A stretch of DNA of 64,000 nt from Streptococcus gallolyticus (lineage in GTDB: Bacteria; Bacillota; Bacilli; Lactobacillales; Streptococcaceae), in the NCBI GenBank assembly GCA_019794795.1, contig JAIMFC010000004.1, positions 124,001 through 188,000 of the forward strand, in the 5' to 3' direction. Of this stretch, positions 46,467 to 55,281 are shown one piece after another. The notes below the pieces were generated by a model. It was not told the DNA's origin. It saw only the letters and a program-made list of their open reading frames with translations, and did not search any database. A program made the position numbers and the translations under genes. Each line of letters starts with the position of its first letter. The first letter of the stretch is position 1.

Positions 46467-47456
46467 ATGGACACAGGAAAACAGATTCAGTACAAGTGGG
46501 CAACCTTAGGAACAGGCGTTATCGCCAATGAGTTGGCTCAAGCCTTGCAAGCGCTGGGTGGTAATCTCTACTCGGTAGCCAATCGCACGCATGAAAAAGG
46601 CCTTGCCTTTGCACAAAAGTATGGAATTGAAAAAGTTTATGAAAAAATAGAAGATGTATTTGCAGACCCAGAAGTGGATATTATCTACATTTCGACACCG
46701 CATAATACCCATATCAACTACCTCCGCCAAGCCTTGGCGGCAGGCAAGCATGTTTTATGTGAAAAATCCATTACGCTGAACAGTCAAGAATTGGAAGAAG
46801 CGATTCAATTAGCTGAAGAGAATCATGTGCTGTTGGCAGAAGCCATGACGATTTTCCATATGCCCATCTATCGTCAGTTGAAGAGTATGGCAGACAGTGG
46901 TGCCTTTGGTGAGTTGAAGATGATTCAGATGAATTTCGGTAGTTACAAAGAATACGATATGAATAACCGCTTTTTCAACCGTGACCTAGCTGGTGGAGCT
47001 TTGTTGGATATTGGTGTCTATGCCTTATCATTTGTGCGTTGGTTTATGTCTTCTAGCCCAGACCAGTTAGCATCGCAGGTAAAATTTGCTCCGACAGGTG
47101 TAGATGAGCAGGTTGGCATTCTTTTAACAAATCCGGATGGCCAGATGGCGACGGTCAGCCTATCCTTGCATGCCAAACAGCCTAAACGTGGACTTTTGGC
47201 CTATGACAAAGCCTACATCGAACTCTATGAATATCCCCGTGGGCAAAAGGCAGTTATTACCTACATGGATACGGGCAAACAGGAAACGATTGAAGTGGGG
47301 GCTACCGACCAAGCCTTGCAATATGAAGTTCTGGACATGGAAGCAAGTATTGCCGGGGCCCAAAACCACACTTACCTAAACTATTCGCGTGATGTCATGC
47401 GCATGATGACAGACCTCCGTGAAGAATGGGGAATGACTTACCCAGAGGAAGAATAG
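46467..47456 (+). CDS. Gfo/Idh/MocA-family NAD(P)-dependent oxidoreductase
   Basis: 329 residues. Rossmann start WATLGTGVIANELAQALQAL (11-30), the EKS variant of the EKP motif in KHVLCEKSITLN (catalytic-loop Lys near 98), and the C-terminal alpha/beta domain (AGGALLDIGVYALSFVRW). Such enzymes oxidise or reduce sugars and cyclitols; the substrate is not shown. AGGAGTC precedes ATG 46467. It lies alone between pepS and the convergent def gene. Confidence 0.88.
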   Translation: MDTGKQIQYKWATLGTGVIANELAQALQALGGNLYSVANRTHEKGLAFAQKYGIEKVYEKIEDVFADPEVDIIYISTPHNTHINYLRQALAAGKHVLCEKSITLNSQELEEAIQLAEENHVLLAEAMTIFHMPIYRQLKSMADSGAFGELKMIQMNFGSYKEYDMNNRFFNRDLAGGALLDIGVYALSFVRWFMSSSPDQLASQVKFAPTGVDEQVGILLTNPDGQMATVSLSLHAKQPKRGLLAYDKAYIELYEYPRGQKAVITYMDTGKQETIEVGATDQALQYEVLDMEASIAGAQNHTYLNYSRDVMRMMTDLREEWGMTYPEEE

Positions 47457-47463
47457 AAACAAA

Positions 47464-47487
47464 AAAGCAGACCTAGTCTGCTTTTTT
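47464..47487. terminator. Terminator between the oxidoreductase gene and convergent def
   Basis: Stem AAAGCAGAC-CT-AGTCTGCTTT with T run on the plus strand and A run on the left. Confidence 0.85.
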
Positions 47488-48101
47488 TATTCGATGATCA
47501 AGAGTCCCTCTTTGATGACTAGGGGATGCTGCGGATCAATGCGGTCGTAGAACATAATCCCATTGATGTGGTCGATTTCATGTTGAACGACGATAGCATT
47601 AAATCCTTTGAGTTTGATTTTGTGTTTTTGACCTGTCTTGTCAAAGTATTCTACCGTAACACGCGCATGGCGGACAACGTAGCCGGGTACTTCGCGGTCA
47701 ACTGATAAACAGCCTTCGCCGCCTTCAACCGCCGCTTCTTGGACAGAGTGGGACACAATTTTAGGATTGTACATCACTTCTTGGAGAGCATAGGCTTGTT
47801 TCGGTGGGTTGCCATTTTCGTCTTCAGGATTTGGAACCAGTACCGCAATGATACGACGGGAAACGTCAATCTGCGGTGCTGCTAGTCCAACACCTCCGCG
47901 CAATCCCATTTTTTCAGCCATCACAGGATCCTGCGAATGCTTGAGGAATTGCATCATTTTTTCACCCAAGATGATATGTTCATCTGAAAGGGGGAAGGAA
48001 ACCTCCTCAGCTACTGCACGTAGGATTGGATGGCCTTCGCGAATAATATCATCCATATCAATCAAGTGGCTAGCTTTTATCAAATTTTCAATTGCAGTCA
48101 T
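47487..48101 (-). CDS. def: Peptide deformylase
   Basis: Removes the formyl group from new proteins. 204 residues, the longer Gram-positive type 2. The three motifs are GVGLAAPQ (70-77), EGCLSVD (129-135, metal ligand Cys131) and QHEIDHING (173-181, ligands His174 and His178, catalytic Glu175). AAGGAGA precedes ATG 48101. Single gene convergent with the oxidoreductase. Confidence 0.96.
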   Translation of the reverse strand: MTAIENLIKASHLIDMDDIIREGHPILRAVAEEVSFPLSDEHIILGEKMMQFLKHSQDPVMAEKMGLRGGVGLAAPQIDVSRRIIAVLVPNPEDENGNPPKQAYALQEVMYNPKIVSHSVQEAAVEGGEGCLSVDREVPGYVVRHARVTVEYFDKTGQKHKIKLKGFNAIVVQHEIDHINGIMFYDRIDPQHPLVIKEGLLIIE

Positions 48102-48217
48102 ATCTTCTCCTTATCTTTTTCCTAAGTATACCACGAATGGCGCTAGAATGAAAGTTTGTCCATCTTTTGAGTTAAGTATGGTATACTAGTAAAAACTAAA
48201 ACTAGTAAGGAAAAACC

Positions 48218-49357
48218 ATGTCATGTCGTCTCGAAAAACTGAGCCTTTTATCCCTGTCCTTCATGTTGATTTCGTCCTATTCGATTTCTTCAGCCTTACC
48301 ACTCATGTTGGATTATTTTAAGGGTTACTTGCCTGATCAGGTAGAATTATTGATCTCCCTGCCCTCCTTTTTTGTTATTTTGACACTGTTAGCAAATGGG
48401 CTTTTAACGCGTCTCTTTAGTGAGCGCCAGATAATTGTGACAGGCCTATTGACCATGACAGTGGCGGGATTGGTGCCGTTTTTTGTTCCCTATTATTTAC
48501 CGATTTTGATTTCACGTATGTTTTTCGGTGTGGGAACTGGTATGATCAATGCTAAGGCTATTTCTATTATTAGTGAGCGTTTTTCGGGGTAAGAGCGGGC
48601 GCGGATGTTGGGCTTACGTGGCTCAGCTGAAGTGGTAGGGTCAGCCTTTCTAACCTTGTTGGTAGGACAAGCCATTAAAATCCAATGGAATGCGGCCTTT
48701 CTAATTTATGGATTTGCCCTCGTCATCTTATGTGCCTATTTGTTTTTTGTTCCCAAGGTGGAGATTGAAAAGGCTGAGTTGGATGAAGAGGGGCTAACTG
48801 AGAAGCTCAGCCCAGTCATCTTGCGGCTGGCTCTAGCCATGGCTTTGATTTGTGCTTGGACTATTACCATAAACTCGGCAATCAGCTTGCGGGTGCCACT
48901 TTTGGTAACAGGCTTACATCTGGGAACATCTTCTGATGCCAGTGTGATTTTGAGTGGGCAGCAGTTGATTGGAATTGTTTCGGGTTTGGCTTTTGCGCCA
49001 CTTTTGGCTCGTTTTCAAGGGCGCTTGTTAGGAGCTGGTCTGGCTGGTTTGGGCCTGTCTTTATTGGGACTAGCTGTTTCACCGACCTTGCTTCTCATTG
49101 GCCTATCAGCAATCGGCACGGGATTTTTCTACTCTATTATCCTAACAGCGATTTTCCATGGTTTATCGGTAGAAGTGCCGGCTGGCTTGCTCAATTCGGC
49201 GACTGCCTTGGTCTTGTTAGGCTGTAATTTTGGTTCGGCATTGTCCCCCTATGTTTTGAAACTATTGGGAATGGTTTCGACTAGCGGGCTCTGGATATTT
49301 AGCTTTTTGGGTCTGACTTGCCTCCTCTTAGGAGCTCTGCTATTTTTCAAAAAATGA
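48218..49357 (+). pseudogene. MFS transporter with one in-frame nonsense codon
   Basis: From ATG 48218 (AAGGAAA upstream) the frame is open to TAA 48590-48592 and then, in the same frame, to 49357. The full product would have 378 residues plus the stop, with about 11-12 membrane segments and the MFS loop (NGLLTRLFSERQIIVTG). TAA replaces a codon in FSG-x-ERARMLGLRG, most simply CAA (Gln). Members of this type resemble CynX/NimT-like transporters; the substrate is unknown. Readthrough or a recent loss are both possible. Confidence 0.85.
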
Positions 49358-49435
49358 GAAAAGTAAGAAAATTAAAAGATAGGAGAGAAAATCTTCTATC
49401 TTTTTGTTATAATGAGGACAGAAATGGAGAATGGT

Positions 49436-50086
49436 ATGCTAGAAAATAATCGTGTTGGACAATTGTTGCTCCGCTTTCCTGAAGATGTTCAGGTCATTTT
49501 TAAGAAGATGATTCCTGCTTATCAACGGGGCTATGTCGACTATGTTTACCAGACGGATAAGATTGGTGTGCAAGGTCGTCGGATTAAGAATCTGGTCAAG
49601 AGCTTTCGACGGATGGATTATTTTTACGTCATGCCCTTGGACCAGGAGTTGGCCTTGGAGATTGCTGACTGGACCTATCCAGCTCCTTTCGATTTTTATG
49701 ATGCACGGGCTGATGCAGAAGATTATGCGGAGTTGATTTCGCCTGAAGCGCGTGGAGACCGTTATTTCGCTGTCATCCGAAATGGTGAGCTAATGGGCTA
49801 TTTTTGTCTAGAGATTTCAGAAAATCAAGTAGAGTTAGGTCTCGGGATGAAACCGAGCTGGACAGGACAAGGTCATGGAGCAGTTTTCTATCAGACCATT
49901 GAAAACCATATCAAGGCGAATGTTTCAAACTGTCAAAAGCTAGTCTTATCTGTAGCAGCTTTCAATGAGCGTGCCAGAAAATTGTATGCCCATGTAGGAT
50001 TTTCAGAAGTAGCTACCTATGTCCAAGCAACAAATGGTGGGCATTATGATTTTGTAAAAATGGAGAAAAAACTAGTATGCGATTAG
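49436..50086 (+). CDS. GNAT-family N-acetyltransferase
   Basis: 216 residues from ATG 49436, with GGAG seven bases upstream. Earlier in-frame ATGs at 49412 and 49424 are less likely because a TATAAT box at 49408-49413 would overlap or lie too close. The N-terminal 70 residues are not recognised. The GNAT domain follows (about 75-215): YFAVIRNGELMGYFCLEISE, then VELGLGMKPSWTGQGHGAVF, the acetyl-CoA loop, and VAAFNERARKLYAHVGF. Acceptor unknown. It overlaps rsuA by 10 bases. Confidence 0.8.
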   Translation: MLENNRVGQLLLRFPEDVQVIFKKMIPAYQRGYVDYVYQTDKIGVQGRRIKNLVKSFRRMDYFYVMPLDQELALEIADWTYPAPFDFYDARADAEDYAELISPEARGDRYFAVIRNGELMGYFCLEISENQVELGLGMKPSWTGQGHGAVFYQTIENHIKANVSNCQKLVLSVAAFNERARKLYAHVGFSEVATYVQATNGGHYDFVKMEKKLVCD

Positions 50087-50805
50087 ATAAATTTTTAGTG
50101 GATTGCGGTGTTGGTAGTCGGACAGAAGTCAAGAAACTTCTGAAAAGCAAGCAAGTCACAGTCAACGGCCAAGTAGAAACCTCCCCAAAACAGCAGATTG
50201 ATGAAAAGACGGACCAGATTGCTGTAGCGGGTCAGGTCTTGAGTCATGAAACTTTTGTTTACTATCTATTGAACAAGCCCAAGGGTGTCATATCAGCCAC
50301 CGAGGATGACCACCATCGGACTGTCTTGGACCTGCTAGATAATACAGCTCGCCAGAAGGAAGTTTTTCCAGTTGGACGCTTGGACATCGATACCCATGGC
50401 TTGCTCCTCTTGACCAACAACGGTCAGCTGGCTCATGCCATGCTTTCTCCGAAAAAGCATGTTGATAAACTCTACCGTGCACAGGTTGACGGGATCATGA
50501 CCCAAGAGGATGTCGAACGATTTGCGGCAGGAATTGAACTGAAAGATTTTACCTGTCAGCCAGCCCAGTTGACCATCCTCTCTACAGATGAAGCTAAGCA
50601 GACCTCGCTCGTTGACATCACCATCCGAGAAGGAAAATTTCACCAGGTCAAACGCATGGTGCAGGCCTGTGGAAAGACGGTGACAGACTTGCAACGATTG
50701 ACCATGGGGCCTCTTCGCTTAAATCCAAAATTAGCGCTTGGAGAATGCCGCAGGTTGACTGCTGCCGAATTAAAGCAATTAGAAGTCTTTGGTGTGGAAT
50801 TGTAG
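50077..50805 (+). CDS. rsuA: 16S rRNA pseudouridine synthase, RsuA family
   Basis: 242 residues. N-terminal S4 RNA-binding domain (about 1-60; MRLDKFLVDCGVGSRTEVKK), then the synthase domain with the catalytic Asp103 in VGRLDIDTHGLLLLTNNG. The C-terminal motif is REGKFHQVKRMVQACGK. The family modifies U516 of 16S rRNA. The start overlaps the acetyltransferase gene. A terminator-like stem follows. Confidence 0.93.
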   Translation: MRLDKFLVDCGVGSRTEVKKLLKSKQVTVNGQVETSPKQQIDEKTDQIAVAGQVLSHETFVYYLLNKPKGVISATEDDHHRTVLDLLDNTARQKEVFPVGRLDIDTHGLLLLTNNGQLAHAMLSPKKHVDKLYRAQVDGIMTQEDVERFAAGIELKDFTCQPAQLTILSTDEAKQTSLVDITIREGKFHQVKRMVQACGKTVTDLQRLTMGPLRLNPKLALGECRRLTAAELKQLEVFGVEL

Positions 50806-50812
50806 ATAAAAT

Positions 50813-50850
50813 AGAAAAGACTTGCTCCCGATTGGAGGTCTTCTTCTTTT
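50813..50850 (+). terminator. Terminator-like stem after rsuA
   Basis: Imperfect stem AAGAC.TGCTCC / GGAGGTCTT with a pyrimidine-rich, T-containing tail. Confidence 0.5.
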
Positions 50851-51206
50851 TGGGGTAAGTAAAAAATGCTAAGGATGACAGTTGTCGTATCTGAAATTCT
50901 AGCCCCTGCTTGACCGTACTTGGTATAACATATTACAATATATATAAGAACCTGTGTTCACAGTTCATCGCTTCCATTGGAGTGTTTGAAGGTGGAGATA
51001 AGGAAAGGAGATTCCTGACCAATTAGGTGGTAGGCGAAAACAGCCACAGGAGCTTTTTACTCGTCGAAGCAATAAAGTGAAACTAAATGATGATAGAGTC
51101 AAGTATTCCTTCAAAAAATTGCCTTGATGAGCAAAAACGATGTCTTGCATAAGAACACTTTGTTTATGAATATAGGTTCTAAGATTTGTCCAAGAGAGGT
51201 TATTAT
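50851..51206. other. Intergenic stretch without a supported gene
   Basis: AT-rich promoter-like sequence near 50925-50950, and a segment (50965-51150) whose minus strand is open for 61 codons but has no good ribosome site or recognised domain. It could be the remnant of a repeat or a former gene. GAGAGGT at 51193-51199 serves the next gene. Confidence 0.4.
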
Positions 51207-51716
51207 ATGTTGAAATATATCCGTGCCCTTCCCCTTGTTATAGTAGCGGGAGCGGTTGTTTACTTTACTATTTTTATCTGTATTGATAATGGTGATTGGA
51301 CCTATGTTGTGACTAGAGCGCTAGGGCTTAAGGAAGAACATGCCAATAATGTTTCTTTGATTGTAATTGGTGCCCAATCACTTTTTCTAACTTCGGATTG
51401 GTTTTACAAGCGGATTCGTGCCTTTCTCAATCGTCGTTTGGAAAAGGCCAAAGGGCTTAATCGGCAGATTTATCTGGGCTATAAGGCAGGGATTGAGTTT
51501 TTGATGGCGTTACCCAAACGAACTATTTTATTCACATTCTATCTACTTTTAGTAGTTGCTGAAAGTGTTGGTCTGATTGAAAAAGCCAAGGACTATGCTG
51601 CGGTAATCATCTTCATAATTGCTGTTGACCGCGTGACCAAAATCTGGCCGGAGGAAAAGCGGAGAATGATTGAGTTTAGCCAGAAGATTAAGAAACGGAT
51701 TAAGAGTGTGGAGTAG
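51207..51716 (+). CDS. Unknown membrane protein
   Basis: 169 residues from ATG 51207, behind GAGAGGT; an upstream TTG in frame would precede this site. Hydrophobic helices at about 7-27, 48-62, 105-121 and 128-142, with a basic middle loop (WFYKRIRAFLNRRLEKAKGL) and a basic tail. Not recognised. It stands between two intergenic gaps. No neighbours help with function. Confidence 0.65.
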   Translation: MLKYIRALPLVIVAGAVVYFTIFICIDNGDWTYVVTRALGLKEEHANNVSLIVIGAQSLFLTSDWFYKRIRAFLNRRLEKAKGLNRQIYLGYKAGIEFLMALPKRTILFTFYLLLVVAESVGLIEKAKDYAAVIIFIIAVDRVTKIWPEEKRRMIEFSQKIKKRIKSVE

Positions 51717-51870
51717 GGAGAGCAATACCTGAATATGTACGTATATTACGAAGGCAATATTGTCTTCTTTTTTTGTTAAAAAAATTAAATAAAATGCAAG
51801 ATATATATTTCAAAATAGAAAATATAGTGTGTAATAAAATTATAAAAATGCACAGGAGGACGGCTATGGC

Positions 51871-51932
51871 ATGAAAAATCTTCGTTTAAAGTTAGCGCGT
51901 GTGTAAAAAGAGTTGGAAGAAGAAATGGAGTA
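51871..51932 (+). pseudogene. Remnant of an XRE-type transcription regulator
   Basis: A good ribosome site (AGGAGG, 51854-51859) precedes ATG 51871, and the frame reads MKNLRLKLARV-stop-KELEEEME-stop. The start matches small helix-turn-helix regulators that begin MKNLRLK.ARVEK.L. Everything after about 20 codons is gone. Confidence 0.5.
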
Positions 51933-51995
51933 ATAATAAGCAGTTCAGCTCCCCGCTCTGCCATTTTCCTAAAAAATAAAAATTTACAAAATTCC

Positions 51996-52024
51996 TTGCC
52001 AAAAGTAAGGGCTTATGTTACAAT
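51996..52024 (+). promoter_or_regulatory. Promoter of the uracil permease leader
   Basis: TTGCCA (51996-52001) and TACAAT (52019-52024) separated by 17 bases. Confidence 0.75.
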
Positions 52025-52040
52025 ACCAAAAGCGTAGGTT

Positions 52041-52127
52041 TTTAAACTCATCCCGTGAGGTGAGAAAGACAACAGGAAAAATTATTAAGGGCCTATGACT
52101 ATGTATATTTAGAAAGTCTGGGTCTTT
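52041..52127 (+). promoter_or_regulatory. PyrR-type attenuation leader
   Basis: The segment 52041-52070 contains CATCCCGTGAGGTGAGAAAG, which fits the PyrR-binding loop pattern (CC.G.GAGG...GAGAA). It is followed by a terminator-like stem at about 52090-52120 (GGCC..GACT / AGTC..GGTC) and Ts (TCTTTTTG). PyrR with UMP would favour the terminator and lower permease expression. The pairing is my reading. Confidence 0.65.
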
Positions 52128-52151
52128 TTGTGTACCCGGAATGGGAGATTT

Positions 52152-53429
52152 ATGAGTACAAAAGCCAATCTTTTGTTTGATGTCCATGAGAAACCAGCAC
52201 CGCTTCAAGGGATTTTGTTGAGTTTCCAGCACGTGTTCGCTATGTTCGGAGCGACAATCTTGGTGCCACTGATTCTCGGTATGCCAGTTTCCGTGGCTCT
52301 CTTTGCATCAGGTGTCGGAACCTTGATTTACCAAGTGGCAACCCAGTTTAAAGTTCCAGTTTACTTGGGTTCATCCTTTGCCTACATCTCAGCCATGGCA
52401 CTTGCTATCAAGGAAATGGGAGGCGATGTGTCAGCTGCGCAGACAGGTATTCTCTTTGTCGGCTTGATTTATGTCTCGATTGCTGCACTTGTTAAAGTTA
52501 TCGGTACTAAGTGGATTGATACCCTCTTGCCACCGATTGTCATCGGTCCGATGATTATTGTCATTGGTCTCGGTCTTGCCAACTCTGCGGTGACTTCAGC
52601 AGGCTTTGTCGCAGACGGTGACTGGAGAAATGTCGTTGCGGCTATTGCTACCTTCTTGATTGCGGCTTTTGTCAATACCAAAGGGAAAGGCTTCGCCAAG
52701 ATTGTTCCTTTCTTGATTGCCATCATCGGTGGTTACGTGATTGCCCTCTGTCTTGGTTTGGTTGACTTCACACCCGTTTTGGAAGCAGCTTGGTTTGAAT
52801 TACCAGGTTTCTACCTACCATTTGAAACAGGTGCCTTCAAGTCGTACAATTTCTACTTCGGTCCAGAAATGATTGCTATCTTACCAATTGCTGTTGTAAC
52901 AGTAGCTGAGCATATCGGTGACCACACCGTTCTCAGCCAAATCTGCGGCCGCCAGTTCTTGAAAGATCCAGGCCTCAGCCGTACATTGATTGGTGATGGT
53001 GTGGCGACTGCTGTATCTGCCTTTATCGGTGGACCTGCTAACACGACTTATGGTGAAAATACAGGGGTTATCGGTATGACTCGCATCGCATCAGTATCCG
53101 TTATCCGTAATGCAGCCTTGATTGCCATTGCCTTCTCATTCTTGGGTAAATTTACAGCTCTTATCTCAACGATTCCGAGTGCAGTTTTAGGTGGTATGTC
53201 TATCCTCCTCTACGGCGTTATCGCCAGCAACGGTCTTAAGGTCTTGATTGAGCGCCAAGTTGATTTCGGTCAAGTCCGCAACCTGATTATTGCAAGCTCA
53301 ATGCTGGTATTGGGTCTTGGTGGAGCAGTTCTCAACATCGGTGCCATCACCCTTTCAGGTACAGCCCTCTCAGCCATTGTAGGTATTATCCTCAATCTTA
53401 TCTTGCCAAAAGCAGAAAAGGCTGAGTAA
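52152..53429 (+). CDS. Uracil/xanthine permease family transporter, probably uracil
   Basis: 425 residues from ATG 52152, behind GGGAGA; a TTG 24 bases earlier precedes the site. NCS2 family with about 14 membrane segments. Motifs: LLSFQHVFAMFGATILVPLI at 17-36, the YLGSSFAYI region and the VTVAEHIGDH / GGPANTTYGEN motifs (about 255-310), where Glu and Asn bind the base. The PyrR-like leader points to uracil (PyrP/UraA type), not xanthine. Single gene with its own terminator. Confidence 0.92.
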   Translation: MSTKANLLFDVHEKPAPLQGILLSFQHVFAMFGATILVPLILGMPVSVALFASGVGTLIYQVATQFKVPVYLGSSFAYISAMALAIKEMGGDVSAAQTGILFVGLIYVSIAALVKVIGTKWIDTLLPPIVIGPMIIVIGLGLANSAVTSAGFVADGDWRNVVAAIATFLIAAFVNTKGKGFAKIVPFLIAIIGGYVIALCLGLVDFTPVLEAAWFELPGFYLPFETGAFKSYNFYFGPEMIAILPIAVVTVAEHIGDHTVLSQICGRQFLKDPGLSRTLIGDGVATAVSAFIGGPANTTYGENTGVIGMTRIASVSVIRNAALIAIAFSFLGKFTALISTIPSAVLGGMSILLYGVIASNGLKVLIERQVDFGQVRNLIIASSMLVLGLGGAVLNIGAITLSGTALSAIVGIILNLILPKAEKAE

Positions 53430-53445
53430 ATGTGATATACAAGCA

Positions 53446-53473
53446 GAAAGTCAGCTTCGGCTGGCTTTTTTTG
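53446..53473 (+). terminator. Terminator after the uracil permease gene
   Basis: Stem AGTCAGC-TTCG-GCTGGCT followed by Ts. Confidence 0.85.
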
Positions 53474-53509
53474 AAAATAGCAGAGCTACTCAGCTAGTTT
53501 TCAAATCAG

Positions 53510-53538
53510 TTGACAAAAAAGACAATCCTTGATAGAAT
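53510..53538 (+). promoter_or_regulatory. rpsO promoter
   Basis: TTGACA (53510-53515) and TAGAAT (53533-53538), 17 bases apart, upstream of a leader of about 90 bases. Confidence 0.75.
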
Positions 53539-53633
53539 AAATGAGGTCCAGAAGGACAAATCTAGCTCGTCTTGGTCGCGGGATATGCCAACCTGCCACT
53601 CGGATGCAGCTCAAATACAAAGGAGAAATACTC

Positions 53634-53903
53634 ATGGCAATCTCAAAAGAGAAAAAAAATGAAATCATGACGCAATACGCTCGTCATGAAGGCGACACTG
53701 GTTCAGTTGAAGTACAAGTAGCTGTACTTACTTGGGAAATCAACCACTTGAACGACCACATCAAACAACACAAAAAAGACCACGCTACATACCGTGGTTT
53801 GATGAAAAAAATCGGTCGTCGTCGTAACTTGTTGGCTTACCTTCGCCGTACAGACGTTAACCGTTACCGCGAATTAATCAACTCACTTGGACTTCGTCGT
53901 TAA
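53634..53903 (+). CDS. rpsO: 30S ribosomal protein S15
   Basis: 89 residues from ATG 53634 with AAAGGAG upstream. The longer in-frame start at 53541 would fall within the leader and is rejected. Sequence is typical: [20 protein letters not shown], then [20 protein letters not shown] and a [14 protein letters not shown] helix. Binds 16S rRNA early in 30S assembly. In other bacteria S15 represses its own mRNA through the leader, and the roughly 90-base leader here leaves room for that. Confidence 0.98.
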   Translation: MAISKEKKNEIMTQYARHEGDTGSVEVQVAVLTWEINHLNDHIKQHKKDHATYRGLMKKIGRRRNLLAYLRRTDVNRYRELINSLGLRR

Positions 53904-53916
53904 TCTGGCGATTCCC

Positions 53917-53949
53917 AAAGACTTGGAGCTCTTCCAAGTCTTTTTTGTC
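53917..53949 (+). terminator. Terminator after rpsO
   Basis: Stem AAAGACTTGGA / TCCAAGTCTTT with TTTT. Confidence 0.9.
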
Positions 53950-53952
53950 GTC

Positions 53953-53996
53953 TAAAAAACTCCCACTACATACTAGATGGCGGGAGTCATTTTTTT
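53953..53996. terminator. Terminator for the convergent secreted-protein gene
   Basis: Arms ACTCCC and GGGAGT around about 20 bases, with an A run at left and a T run at right, so it can act on both strands. Confidence 0.6.
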
Positions 53997-54055
53997 ATTG
54001 ATGAGTTATATATGAGAAAGGTGTGTGGAAATAGCTTTGTAAACTGGCTATTTTC

Positions 54056-54562
54056 TTACTTTGAATTTGAAAGGCGTTCAAGTTCTTGGAACAATTCTAC
54101 ATTATTCAAGGCTTCGTATCCACGAGAAGCAATGTAGCTTCCCAAACGGCTTGGGTAATGTGATTTGTCGCTAGGTGTGTAAGTGGCGAAATCTTCATTA
54201 AGATCTTCAAGCGCTTCTTCACCACGAGTTGCGATATATCCTCCGAGGCGACTTGGATAGCGTGGATTGTCTTGCGGAGTATAGGTTTTAAAAGATATTT
54301 TTTCAGCAAATGCATCGAATGTTGGAATGTGGAACTGGTAAGATTGTGCGTCCAATTCTTGAAGGTCTTCCAAGGCCCCCTCACCACGAGTTGCCAAGAA
54401 ACCAGCAATACGACTTTGGTAGTTAACGTTAGTATCATTATATTCTGGGAAGTAGCTGTCTGCTAAAGCAGTTGAAGCTGCCATTAGTGAAAGGGAAGCA
54501 AGACCTGCAAGTATGAGTGCTTTAGTAGTTTTTGCAGATGTTAATGAAGTGATGTTTAGCAT
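54056..54562 (-). CDS. Small secreted protein with three YPSRLGxYIATRG repeats
   Basis: 168 residues, not recognised. Signal peptide with a hydrophobic core at about 15-29 and a likely cut after ALA (34). The mature part has three copies of a 20-residue motif: YQSRIAGFLATRGEGALEDL (48-67), YPSRLGGYIATRGEEALEDL (102-121) and YPSRLGSYIASRGYEALNNV (136-155). The last two share an upstream TYTP.D stretch. Conserved are Y.SR, A.RG and AL. No LPXTG anchor or lipobox was seen. AAGGAGA precedes ATG 54562. Single gene. Confidence 0.85.
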   Translation of the reverse strand: MLNITSLTSAKTTKALILAGLASLSLMAASTALADSYFPEYNDTNVNYQSRIAGFLATRGEGALEDLQELDAQSYQFHIPTFDAFAEKISFKTYTPQDNPRYPSRLGGYIATRGEEALEDLNEDFATYTPSDKSHYPSRLGSYIASRGYEALNNVELFQELERLSNSK

Positions 54563-55281
54563 AGAAATTCTCCTTAAAAATAATTGGTATACGTTGATTT
54601 GGTAGCGTCTATCTACCAGTCTGTGTATTTCCTAGGGGAGAAAGTTTGGAGTTCCTCTAAGAATGTTCGATAATTGTTTGCAAACGTAAAGGGCAGCTAG
54701 TAAAGAGTCTGTTCAAATTCTTTACGGAATCCTCACCAGAGCGAATGCCGAGGTAGTGGCAGGCTTGGTGGTGCTTTTTCACAATCCTCTCCTTATGTAT
54801 GTTTATGATATGAATAACGAGCGCCTCTGTTTTGAAACTCGGCTACAAACCGCTTGCTTCACAAGAGACATTTGTATTCTAAACGACTCTCAGGCAAAAA
54901 TTAATACGATTTATATGGAAATGGCCTCATTTTGTATTACTTTATGCTGGTATTTATTTTTTCTTTATGTTAAAAATTTTATATTTGGTTTATAAATATT
55001 TTGTTGACAATACTAGTTTTAGAGTAAAATAATTCAAATTATCAAAGGATATGAAAAAACATTCTCTTTTTTTGAAAAGAAAATGAAGAAATAAAAGAGA
55101 GAAACTCGGCTTTTTTAGTTTGTTCTGAACAGGATAAATTAACACAATATGAAAGAATTTCTTCCATTATTAAGATTACTAAAGAATGCAGACAGATACT
55201 TTTTTGTGGACAGAATGTGGTAGACTGTAGAAGTTATCTAATGACATTAGGAGATAACGATTAAAGAAAAGGAATCAAAAA
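54563..55281. other. 719-bp intergenic region between two secreted-protein genes
   Basis: No clear gene. A structured segment near 54732-54782 pairs CACCA with TGGTG and GCC with GGC and ends in TTTTTC, like a terminator or a short RNA end. A TTGACA-type promoter word lies near 55002. A GTTATCT / AGATAAC inverted pair (55233-55239 and 55252-55258) precedes the next gene. A 79-codon frame at 54756 has no ribosome site or domain. Confidence 0.45.

Larger units (their letters stand above)
51717..52151. other. Intergenic region before the uracil permease gene
   Basis: Holds an XRE-type regulator remnant (51871-51932), then the permease promoter and its PyrR-like leader, annotated separately. No intact gene. 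Confidence 0.6.

Noticed and set aside
50965..51150. A 61-codon minus-strand frame between rsuA and the next gene
   Set aside because: No convincing ribosome site or domain; it could be a remnant, so it is described only as intergenic.
53541..53633. A longer start for rpsO
   Set aside because: The first 31 codons lie in the leader just after the promoter; ATG 53634 has the AAAGGAG site and the known S15 start.
54056..54562. The three-fold coding repeat as a CRISPR-like or noncoding repeat
   Set aside because: The repeat is at protein level, with uneven spacing, and lies in one clean frame with a signal peptide.
54756..54995. A 79-codon plus-strand frame in the 719-bp gap
   Set aside because: No ribosome site before the ATG and no recognisable pattern; its composition resembles noncoding AT-rich DNA.
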